In this document: positions 47,201 to 59,200 of the stretch, one piece after another
Position numbering within the stretch: position 1 is the stretch's first letter
Layout of the letters: every line of letters starts with the position of its first letter
From: Hormiphora californensis
Lineage: Eukaryota; Ctenophora; Tentaculata; Cydippida; Pleurobrachiidae
DNA length: 64,000 nt
NCBI GenBank assembly: GCA_020137815.1
Contig: CM035360.1
Location: 6,955,059 to 7,019,058, forward strand
Reading direction: 5' to 3'
Position numbers and translations under genes: made by a program
Notes under the pieces: generated by a model
Told to the model about the DNA's origin: nothing
The model's database searches: none
Seen by the model: only the letters and a program-made list of their open reading frames with translations

Positions 47201-50200
47201 GGGCGTGAACGGTGAAACATGCCAACTCGGCAACTCTGTTTTGTTTAAAACAGGGGTCTATAGAGCTCCTCTTCATTGTTAGTCCCCTCCTTGTCTGTGT
47301 TAATTGTGAACCTCGTACGATACGTGCGTCACACAGCACTACCACCAATGATGCTTGTTCTGCACACGTCCCCCGCCCACTAACGATGATATATTTTAAC
47401 ATAGCTATAGAAATTGTACAGATCTAAAAGGAAAGTTTTATCACAATTCACTTTCAATCTGGAAAGTTTAAAGAATTAATATCAATCTGCAGAATCTAAT
47501 GCATCTTTTCTGCAGATCTCAGCAACTACAACGGAATATCAATGTACTACAGGGCCCAGCTACCCGGGCACTGGTCGGGCAGTCATGATGAACACAACAA
47601 GCAAGGGATATGCAACCTCATCTGTATCATACGAATACGAACTTGAGGTTAGTGAAACACAAGGATTGTTCCTATACCAAACGTTTTATCCCAAAATAAA
47701 ACCCTAAAGGAAAGTTTCTATTCTAAATCTAAAATTCAAATCCCATAGTTCAGTAACGTGAAACCCACCTCTGGCTCTGTACGGGGTGGCACCAAGGTGA
47801 GAGTTCAGGGCAGCGGATTTGGTACAAATGCGACCGATCTGGAGGTTTACATTGGACAGTACGCCTGTAAGGTCACCTCAGCAACTGATACTGAGCTGGA
47901 GTGTGAGACACCCGCTTATGAACATGCCAACATCCTCAATTCAGAACATGGTATGTGAAGTGTGACTCTGTATCCCAATTCTTGGTTATCTGATCCTATA
48001 TACCAATCATTTTAGTGAACAATAATAGATAGTCAACACCTTAACCCCCTCCCTATTACTTACCATTCTCGATGTTAATTTCCTAAATCTAACTCTTTCC
48101 CTCCCCCTACAGAGGACACAGTGGCCTGTGTGGAATCAGTGACAGCACTGCAACAAGCAGCCAGAGACACCCACAACGAGTACAGGTCCCTTCACGCCAG
48201 CACCCCGGATATCTGCTACAGTGGGGAGGTAGAGAAGACAGCGAGTAGCTGGGCTAAATATCTGGCCAAGAACGGAGTTTTCAAGGGCAGTAGTACGAGG
48301 TGAGATATTCAATACAGCTGATAAATCGGCAACAATCTCACCTCACAATTCCCGTGCTCTCTCCACTAGTTAAAGTAACAATCTTACCTCAAAGTTCCCG
48401 TGCTCTCTCCACTAGTTAAAGTAACAGTCTCACAACTATTCCCGTGCTCTCTCCACTAGTTAAAGTAACAATATCACCTCACAGTTCCCGTGCTCTCTCC
48501 ACTAGTTAAAGTAACAATCTCACCTCACAGTTCCCGTGCTCTCTCCACTAGTTAAAGTAACAATCTCACCTCACAGTTCCCGTGCTCTCTCCACTAGTTA
48601 AAGTAACAATCTCACCTCACAATTCCCGTGCTCTCTCTACTAGTTAAAGTAACAATCTCACCTCACAGTTCCCGTACTCTCTCCACTAGTTAACAATCTC
48701 ACCCCTCAGTTACCGAGAGTCCCGGGGTGAGAATCTGATGATGTTCGAAGATGCGGATCTGAAGAGCGATGAGGCTTATATTCGTGATGCAATTGATATC
48801 TGGTACAATCAGGGGGCCGGGTACAGTGAGGAAGACCCTTCAACCGCTACTGGATACACCCAGGTATAGATTGGAATGTCAGACGTGTGTGTTTGTTTCA
48901 CTAGCCCAGCATCTTCCTTCACCATCTTGCATCTTTAAAGTTTCCTAGTTCATATCAAATAGTAAATTCATCCCTGATCCATGTCACACATCCTCGGTCC
49001 CTCCCCCCTCTCCTCCTTTATCACCCCTACCTCCCTCTCTCTCTCCAGGTGATCTGGAAGCTGTCTACAGAGGTGGGTTGTGCAGTTGAGAACTCCCAGA
49101 CCAGCTACCTCAGCACTCACAAAGTATACGTGGTCTGTCACTACGCACCCACAGGGAATGTACAGGGAAAATTCGGACAGCTCGTGAAGGACAGGGGTAT
49201 GTTGAATAGAGATGTATTTACATGAATCATAGGTTGAACCAGAGAGGAATAGTACGGGATAGTACAAAACCTTTTATTTATGATCATGAAACTAAGAAAA
49301 CTACCAACTCTATCATGTCCCTAATATATTTCGCTATTTCAGTTACCAACTACCGAGAAGAGGTGTCTGCCCTGAGCTCAGTTAGTCAGGCTGTATCTGT
49401 GTATCTGAAGGGTTACAAAGCACTCTACGTTAGTGCTAGTGAATCTTTCAGTAAGTTGAAATTAGACACTAGACAGTCAGACAGGCATACAAACATCACA
49501 GACATAATAATAATAATAATAATAATATTCCGCGCTTATATACCGCCCATACCCGACAGAGACATGTCAAAATATTGACGATGTTCCGCCGAATCATCAG
49601 AGCGGTATATCCTCGACTACTTATATGACACACTCGAACAGCTCTGGTTGAAAAACAATATATAGACGACTAAATAAACTTGACTTATAAAACTGAGGGA
49701 ATAACTGGTCCCATAATCCTGTAGATATAAATTAAAACACACTATACTCACACCTGCTCGAAAAAAGGATACTAGGTAATGAATTAATAACATGGCTAGA
49801 GAGAGGATGACACTGATTGCCCGCAGGCCCCACAACTACAACAAACATTACAACTCAGCCATGGGTTCCCCATCACCCACTCCAAATGCACCAACGAAGA
49901 GATGTGTTTTCAGCCGGGTTTTGAAAGTATCCACATTGGGGATTGACCTGAGCTCAAGAGGAAGCTCATTCCAGACAGAGGGCAGGAATACTGATAACCT
50001 CCTACGTCTCAACTTAGAGTTGGCATTGATACTGGTCATCTTTGGATGTTTTAACCTATAGGGATCCGGAACATTAGTCATCCTCGTTGTCCTAGAGGTT
50101 CCCCAAGTCTCATCACGTGGCACCAAATCCTGGAGATAACACGGGGCTGTTCCATTGACTATTTTGTAGGCAATCAAACATGCTTTGAAGTCCAACCTGT

Positions 50201-53200
50201 AGGAGATCGGTAAAATATGACATTGCCTGAAATACTCCATGTAGTTGTCCTGGTGTCCGTGGAGGTTAAATACAAAACGAACACAGGCATTGAGAAGCTT
50301 CTGGAGCCCACTGAGAACTCGACCAGGAAGTCCACAATACAGAATGTTACTGTAGTCTATCCTCGATAAAATCAACTGTTTGACCAACATTATCTTTGTT
50401 GGGATATCAAAACACCTGTGCAGTTGCCAAAGGTTTCGTAACATCAGTCCACACTGTTTCCTCACATTGTTAACCTGTCGTTCAAGGCCAAGGTTATGAT
50501 CCAAGAGAATTCCCAGGGTTTTACCATATGTTCCACTACATTCACTGGGGGAGATTTCCGTTCCTCCAAAGTTAATAACTGGATCAAAAGAGACTTTGCT
50601 TAGAGAACTGCGCTTTCCAAGCAGGATGAATTCCGTTTTGGCCTCATTACACTTCAACCACTGCCCTACCATCCACCTCTTCACCTTCGCCAGACACTCC
50701 TCAATATCCACCTTTGCCTCAACCCAGCCAGCAGCATCCGTAGGAACCAGACTCACGTAGAGCTGGGAATCATCTGCATATAACTTTATCCGGAGTCCAT
50801 ATGGCTCCACAATATCTTGTACAGCCTCGATGTAGAGTAGGAACAAAATAGGACCAAGGAGGGACCCTTGAGGGACTCCACAAAGTAAAGCAAGGGTTTC
50901 CGAAAGGCAATCACCGACCGAAACTCTAAAAGATCTGGAACTCAAATAGCTTTTAAACCATCGGAGAGGTTCACCATCCACTCCAAACCGTTTCTGCAAC
51001 ACCTCCAACAACTTTCCATGGTCAACCGTATCAAAAGCAGCACTCATATCTAGACAGATAAGAGCTACTACGTTTCCTTTATCCATTTCCCCTAGAATGT
51101 CATCGAACATGCTTGCCAATAGCGTTTCACAACTGTGACCAACACGATAGCCAGACTGATGTTTGCCCAAAAGAGAGTTGCGATCCAGGTAGTCATTGAG
51201 TTGCGTGAGAACTACCTTCTCAAGAAGCTTAGACAGAAATGGGATGTTCGAAACAGGACGATAGTTGCTGAGAGCTTCACGATCTCCATACATATTCTTG
51301 ATGGTAGGAAAGACAAGTGCCTCCTGGAGAGATTCTGCGACCGAAGACTGATGTAGAGACTGATTGACTATTGATGTTAATGCAGGAGCCAGATCACTTA
51401 TACACTCCTTTACCACCCAAGTGGGCAACGGGTCCAGGTCACAGTGCTTGCTGGACATCGATTTCACTAATGAAACAAGTTCCTCCTCAGATATCTCTTT
51501 GAATTCATTCCATGTTGTATGACAGGATTTTCCAGATTCCACAAAATCGCCAGCCTGCTGCTGCTCCTCATTGACTTGGGTCCGAATTTTGGTCACCTTT
51601 GAACTAAAGAACTTTGAAAAATCATCAGCCAGGTTCTTGTTGTTGGTAGTCTCAGGAAGAATAGTTTCCGCTTTTCCCAGGAGTTTCTGTAACTTTCTTT
51701 GTAGCTTCTTCGGGTCCCCTTTTGCCGCATCCAAGTCCTCTTTAACAAAAGCTGCTCTCTTTTCCTTGTCCATGTTTCCATAGAGCTTCTTCAAATCATT
51801 GAATCTCCGTTTCGCTTCCTCAGTTCCATGCTTCCTCCAGTATCGTTCCGCACTCCTCCTCTTACGTAGTATTCCTCTTAGTTCCTCATCTCTCCACGGT
51901 TTAAACTTTTTCCCTGTCCTCACCCGTTTCCTCGGAACTCGCCTTTCCACTACACTTTCCAACCAACGATAGAAGTTTATAATACTCTCCTCTGGATCCC
52001 GGCCTGGTTCAAATTCCGCTTTCTGGAGGTCCTCTCTGAATCCTTCCTTGTCCATTGACTTGTAGTCCATGTATTCTCGAAACATTGATTTCCGCATACA
52101 AGAGTTTGACAGGTCCTGTCTCACTTCAAGCCCAAACTGTACCAGGAAGTGGTCCGAAGTAGTACCATTAGGACAAATTGTTAAATCTCCTAGATTGGTT
52201 TCCCTTGTAGTTATCACCAGGTCTAAGGTTCCACCAAGTTGGTGAGTAGGCAATAGTGGTACTCTTTGCTGAAGGTCAAATGAATCTAGAAGCTCCAATA
52301 GTTTCCTCGAGTAGAAGTTGTTCTTGTCCTGCACCTGAAAGTTCAGATCCCCTGCTATAATTGGAGTACCTTGCTTCATAACAAGTTCTGAAAGATAGTC
52401 TCCGAACTCAGATAGGAATGTAGCCTCTGTGAGTCTTGACTTAGTTGTGTATGGTGGACGATAAACATTACAGAGTCTCTTTGGTTGATCTCTGTCACTG
52501 ATGAGAACCTCCTGCACTTGAAAAGACTTAAACTTTGTCTTCACTGGGCACTGTCGAAGGACTATACCGTCCCGAAAAAGAATTCCTATTCCTCCACCTC
52601 CTCTGTCTCCTCGTGGACATGATAAAATATCCCATCCATTATCCCTAATCTCCTGGAGTTTCCCAGTATCCGTAGACTTCAAAAAGGTTTCCTGTACGAG
52701 ACAGATATCACAATCCTCTTCTTCCAGATGAGAAATAACACCTCCAGTTTTATTAACAAGAGAGCGAACATTTAGTGTCCCAATCTTCCAAGTCTTTTCC
52801 TGAGTAGTTCCTCTTTGGTCCTCGTCCAGTACATGTTTTTTTCCTCTTTGCTCACACCTGAAGTCCTCTCCATTAGCCGTGCTCGCTCGTTAATGTACGA
52901 AGGGCACCACATACTTGAAGCCGTGTGGGTCTTCGCATACTTCTTGTCCTCTCGTGATCCTCCAACTTCACAATTCACACACTTCATCTTGCCTGTTTCA
53001 TTGTTCTTCTTCGCTCTACAATCCTTCGTCTGATGTGTGCCAGCACAAAAGCAGCATACAGGATCATCCTTCTGAGGGCAATATACAGAGCCCGCCATGT
53101 GACCAAATCCTTGGCAGTGATAACATTGAATCACATGATACCTGTTTTTGACAAAATGTTGCCGAAGACCCAAGTTAAGTCTATCCCCACTGCTAGACAA

Positions 53201-56200
53201 AAGCCGCCGGATCTCTGGAGCCATCTGGATCACTGCATACCTGTCTCTTTCGTTCACAAACACCACTTTTAACTTCTTATCCTCATGATACAGCTTCCTG
53301 ATATCCTCATTCTTGTCCAAGATCGCCGCCAGGATAGCTTCCTTTTCAAGTAGGTCGGGGCCCAAGTCATTTATCGTCACCTTTGGTTCAAGCTTCTTGG
53401 TTTCCTCTGAGAAAAATGACACTGAACAATCCTGTGCAAGAGGAGTCAGTACTTTCTCTGCTTCCTTCATCTGGTCCTCATTAGGGAAGTATAATCGGGT
53501 ATGGTCACTGTTTACTCTGGATCTCACTACCGGTATAGTCTTCAAAGCACTTTCCACCTTTGGTTTGACCACATTCTTCCACTTATCAGCACAGAACGCT
53601 GATTCTCCTTCTCCGCTGTTCCCAGTGGTAATGTTCACATAGTGTTTCATCGTAGGTGTAACCGGTTCCTCAGGCTCACCATTACCAACATCATCTTTCC
53701 CTTTCTCCACAGGTTTTACTAGTGCAGAGATGGTTGAGACCAGATCTTTGTGTAACTTTGCAAACGATTCTCTCAGATCAGCTTGGTCTCCAGGAACAGA
53801 AAACGGTGCCGTCGCCGGAAGCATTTTGTAGCAGGCTTTGAGAAGGTGCCACAACTGAGGTTTATGGACAGACGACGGACAAACAGCGTCACCTCTCTCT
53901 AGACACACTAACAAATCACTACCCTTATAATCATTACTAAATACTTCTCCTGCTAACACGTCTTCAAAATCACTCTTAGTGATACATATGTCATAATTAC
54001 TCGTAACGGTCATCCTAAAACACCCGTTGCACGCCGGCCAACAACAAACTCTTCACTGATATCACTCGTAAGTTAAGTTAAAGTAGGCCTAACAGAGATC
54101 TAAAAGATTAGAGAATAGATGCTAACACAGTTATCGGATCGATTGACGGCAAACTCAAATTAATTTGTTTAAAGTAGTGTTGAAAAGTTTGAAACATACA
54201 GACAGAAGCTCCAGACAGAAGCTCCAAATCAATGAGAATCGTTTCAGACAGAAGTTATAACCCTACACCCCCCTCGCAGCATCTCAGTAACACTTTAATT
54301 TGCCCCGCAGCATCTCAGTCGTGTACCTCTGTGGAGTCCAAGATAACAGGATGTAGTGATAGTGCACCCTCCTCCTCCGGCGGAGACCTCGAGTACGTGA
54401 TATAATATGCTATCCCATACACGTTACTATAGTTACTATATCTTATACGTTACCATAGTTACTACCTCAATTCTGGAAGAGTTTTATTGTTCGTTAGTAT
54501 TATAGCGACTACTCCGCCCAGTGCCCCATTTTGGGAGGGTGTTTTGTTGTTTGTACTTCGTAGGAACAGGGAGTCCTCCCCATCCTTCATATATTTCTCT
54601 AACTCTCTACATCTCCCTCTTCTAGGTATGCCTACTACTCCTGCAAGACTCCCACCATTACCAATGTAACCCGACAAGTTGCATTTGATGACAATATCGA
54701 GATAGACGGGTCAGGTTTCACCACCAGGAAGTGTGCCATTACAGTCACTCTGGGATCAGATCACACGTGTACAGTGGTGTCCGCTACTAATGATAAGATC
54801 ACATGTAAAATAGATACCTCAACCAGCCCTGCAACTTACACACTCTTTGAAGTGAAGGTAATTTCAAAGAGTTTTCTGTTTTGATGGGGTTTTGATTCAA
54901 CCTTTTCTATGAATACGATCATGAAATGTTGCAAAACAGCTGTGAAAATATGACTAGAACATTGCATCATCCCAGCTTTCACTCTCTACCTCCCTCTCTC
55001 AGGTGCATATCTATGGTCGTGGTGATGCTATCTTCTCCGGGGATGATTACGATGGTTCTAACTATGTGGCTATCACACCTAAAATCACCAGTATCTCACC
55101 GTCATCCGGGTCCACACAAGTGAGTAAGAAAGAAGAGATCAGATCTCAAATGATTGAGATCCCTGCAGTTTGAGTCGAGGAAAGATTATACCTGATATTT
55201 TCCAGATCCTTCTATTTCTAGTAATAAGAAGTTTGATGAACAACTTTGACCCACACATCTCCCATTATAACTCCCCCTTCTATTTGCACAGGGAGGAGAT
55301 ATTGTGACCCTTACTGGTGGTGGGTTCACCTCGGGATCCATCTCTGATGGACTGACCGTCTGGGAGATAATCGGGACTACCTATACCACCATCACTGCTA
55401 GGAGTAACACTGGTGCTGGGAGTGTAATCACTGAGGATCTTATCAAGAATCTTACTGTGAGTTAATTAGTAGTGCTGACAATTATATGTTGTACTTGACG
55501 ATCCTTCTATCCCTTCTCTCCATCTTCTTTCTCTCCCTCTCTTTCTCTCCCTCATCTTTCTCTCCCTTCTCTTTCTCTCTCCACAGAGAGTGCTATATCA
55601 TTCTGATGTATGTGTTTCTGGTTACAAACAACATACAATAACCTACAACCCCCCTCTCTCAGTACACCCAGAGTGGTGCCCCGGTTGAGTGTAGCTCTGC
55701 CACGGCCTGTGAGTACACCTATGACGTCACAGAGACTGGTGTTGTAACGGGGGTGTCCCCTCTCGCTCTGGATGGAGAAACTACCATTACCATTGATGGA
55801 ACTAAACTGTGTGGCAGGTAGGATGATATATTCTTTTATTTGGAAAAGGAACCGACCGAACCAGGAAATACTGGTCCCTGATTGGCTAATAACCAGTCAC
55901 GTGACCTAAATAACGAGTTCTGATTGGTTGTTTACTTGTGGCAGGTAGGACATGATGTACAAGGTGGCCCATAAATTATGAGGCCGGGGGACGAGCTGTA
56001 CCTCCGAAACGGTGATAGTTGTGCAAAAACAAACTACGGGAACATGCTGGAACAATTCCTTGGTAACTTTTTGCAAACTTTGAGTTTTTTATTCAAAAGT
56101 TCATTTTTCATTCATGAACTATTTACACGTTCATTAATGAATTAAGGACTCTAATTTACCGAGAGTGAGCCATTTTGTTTGGGTTGAATTTATCTTTCCA

Positions 56201-59200
56201 ATGAGCACCATGAAAATTAAATTGAAGCACCAGGTCACATGGCAGTTGAGAAAATGCACATGCATGATTTTGGCTCTTCCTGCGACTTTTAATCAGCTGT
56301 ATCACGGCTACCTTTTGTTCAATTTTTTTAAAAATTTGGGTGAACATTGGGTAAGCAAAGATCTTTGCTCACAAGAAAAATTAAGGTCAAAACTGAAAGT
56401 TCATTTTTTAATTTTGGTAGTTCATTCCACTCATTCAGGAACCAACATCCCTAAAGTGATGAAAAGTGATTGGTTTTGTTTGGCCCATACCCTGCAATGA
56501 TAGAGAGGTGTAAAAACACGTTTCCGGGCTAGTTAGTGGGTATCCATGTGATCATGATGATATCTGACACCTCTTCTGAGCCATAATCAAGGGATTTTCT
56601 CGAATTCAAGCATGTGATTTGGGTTATCTGTGATTGGTATCGTGATGCAATGTTGAGAGATCTCATAGCACCTCAAAAATTATGATTAGCTCAATGAAAT
56701 GAGTTGATTTATGATAGAAGAGATTAAAACAGACGTCAAAATGAACTAAACTACCATTTTCGATCCAAAATCAGCTCATTTCATTGAGCTAATCATAATT
56801 TTCGAGGTGCTATGAGATCTCTCAACATTGCTGCACGATACCAATCACAGATAACCCAAATCACATGCACATGCTTGAATTCGAGAAAATCCCTTGATTA
56901 TGGCTCAGAAGAGGTGTCAGATATCATCATGATCACATGGACACCCACTAACTAGCCCGGAAACGTGTTGTTACACCTTTCTATCATCGCAGGGTATGGG
57001 CCAAACAAAACCAATCACTTTTCATCACTTTAGGGATGTTGGTTCCTGAATGAGTGGAATGAACTACCAAAACTCAAAAATGAACTTTCAGTTTTGATCT
57101 TGATTTTCCTTGTGAGCAAAGATCTTTGCTTATCCAATGTTCACCCAAATTTTTAAAAAGATTGAACAAAAGGTAGCCGTGATACAGCTGATTAAAAGTC
57201 ACAGGAAGAGCCAAAATCATGCATGTGCATTTTCTCAACTGCCATGTGACCTGGTGCTTCAATTTGATTTTCATGGTGCTCATTGGAAAGATAAATTCAA
57301 CCCAAACAAAATGGCTCACTCTCGGTAAATTAGAGTCCTTAATTCATTAATGAACGTGTAAATAGTTCATGAATGAAAAATGAACTTTTGAATAAAAAAC
57401 TCAACATTTGCAAAAAGTTACCAAGGAATTGTTCCAGCATGTACCCGTAGTTTGTTTTTGCACAACTATCACCGTTTCGGAGGTACAGCTCGTCCCCCGG
57501 CCTCATAATTTATGGGCCACCTTGTATATATACATATGATATAGTACATAACTCCCTCCCGCGCGGGCATCTATTCAATAGACGCACTGCAGAGCAGTGC
57601 GTCTATTGAGCTGTAATGCACGGGTCCCGAAGGGACCCGTGCGTTACAGCCCTGTAAATCCCGAGCGTCAGCGAGGGGTTTACAGGTATATCTGCACGTA
57701 AGGGAGGGAGTGTAGACCCCGCTGGCGGGCACCTAGAAGCAAAACAAGCACAAATTAGGTGGTTGACACAGAGAGAGCTCACACAAAACGGGTCAAACAG
57801 TTAGAAATGAAGCTACAGAGTGCCTCTCTACATTCCTACACACTCGTAACAATCGTTGTAACAGTTTCAAAGCGTGGAATGCAGAGAGAGATTACAGTTA
57901 ATTGTGGGTCATGAGCAACAGTTGCAACAGACTGGCGGGCGCCAAATCTAGGCAGAGAGTGTTGTAGGTTGTACACACACTCCCTCTTGAGTTACCAAGT
58001 CATTTTATCGTGTTTCCAGTGATTCTTTGTGATCTTTACACAAATCTGTCAGAGGGCGTGCGTCTATCGAGACACAAACTCACGGCAGTGCACGGCCCAA
58101 TAGACCAGTGCAAATTGTTTGAGCGCGCCGTGCGTCTATTTGAGCCGGCGGGGTCTATATTCTTTTATTTGGATTTAGAACGATGATCCAGCTAGGACAG
58201 TATATTACATGTTGTTGTATCCAGGAACCGACCGAAACAAGTAAACAACCAATCAGAACTCGTTATTTAGGTCACGTGACTTGTTATTAGCCAATCAGGG
58301 ACCAGTATTTCCTGGTTCGGTCGGTTCCTGGTTGTATCGGCTGGTAACACAGCTGGACAACAACCTTCGCATTCTTCTTAAATTCTAAATCACATCCCAA
58401 CATCTCTCCCTAAATGGTAACACACACTCCCCTGCAGTCCCGCTACAACGATTATGATCGGTACCTCATCCTGTACTGTTACCACGTGTACCGCCTCCCA
58501 GCTAGTGTGTGACCTCCCAGAACAGGGTTCAGGGTCCTACAAGATGGTGATAACTACTGATCAGGGGTATGCTGTCATACCAAGTGCCAACAAGAGCTTC
58601 ACATCCAGCTATGCGGTATGTGTCTTGGGACATTGAATTGATGGGATTTGGTGATATGATCTCAACTCACTTTTATGTTGCGTTTATCAGTATCAGTAAC
58701 ACGTTCACTCCGGTAACTGATCAGTAACACCCGTCCTCCTCCCCCAGGTGTCCAAAGTAACACCCCTAGAGGGAGGTATATATGGAGGGACAGTGGTAAC
58801 AATAACAGGAACTGCCCTTCCCACCACTTTCACTCTCTACACCAGCTCCTTCAAGATGATCGTTATATCCAGCAATTTCACCACAATCATCGCCAAAACT
58901 CCCGATCGAAAGGTAATGTATAACACACTTTAGCATGTATAGTTTGAATCAACCTTCCCGGTCCCGAAATGTCGAGTAATGACTTGATTGATACAAAATA
59001 TATTGCGTTCATCATCCGGGTGATGTTCAGTAACTTCTCCTCGCCAGTGGTAACTAACCCCCATTGGCTATTACCCCATAGACGTACTACCCGTTATAAT
59101 TCTAACCCTCATCCCCCACACACACAGACGTACTACCCGAGCGAACCTAACAAGGTGAACCAAATCAGACTTGATGGAAATGCGAGGTCGCATTACTATA

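Larger units (their letters stand above)
43398..47950 (+). other. PKHD1L1: PKHD1L1-like exons 20-30: link region and IPT array I
   Basis: Exons 43398-43615, 43904-43979, 44888-45022, 45176-45284, 45497-45678, 45864-46043, 46176-46268, 46464-46727, 46952-47043, 47516-47647, 47749-47950. The motif VTVKINGIQGWCNGTCSFDY followed by TPNITEVDPTSG matches the vertebrate PKHD1L1 segment before its IPT array. IPT units then start at VEDVTPLTGSIGGGTLVTIT, INGISPTKGSVLGGTTVTLT and VKPTSGSVRGGTKVRVQGSG. Confidence 0.88.
49505..54195 (-). mobile_element. full-length LINE (CR1/L2-like), antisense in intron 34
   Basis: In minus-strand order: a 5' UTR beginning near 54195, ORF1 (54013-52772), ORF2 (about 52834-49848), and a 3' end closing in a (TTA)n tail at about 49528-49505. 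Both ORFs are open, so this is a recent insertion. The group is judged from the ORF2 reverse transcriptase and C-terminal motifs. Confidence 0.9.

Noticed and set aside
56165-57319. Mirrored ORFs of 111 and 81 codons (MSHFVWVEF...)
   Set aside because: They are the same sequence on the two arms of a palindromic MITE, with no transposase motif and no splice context.
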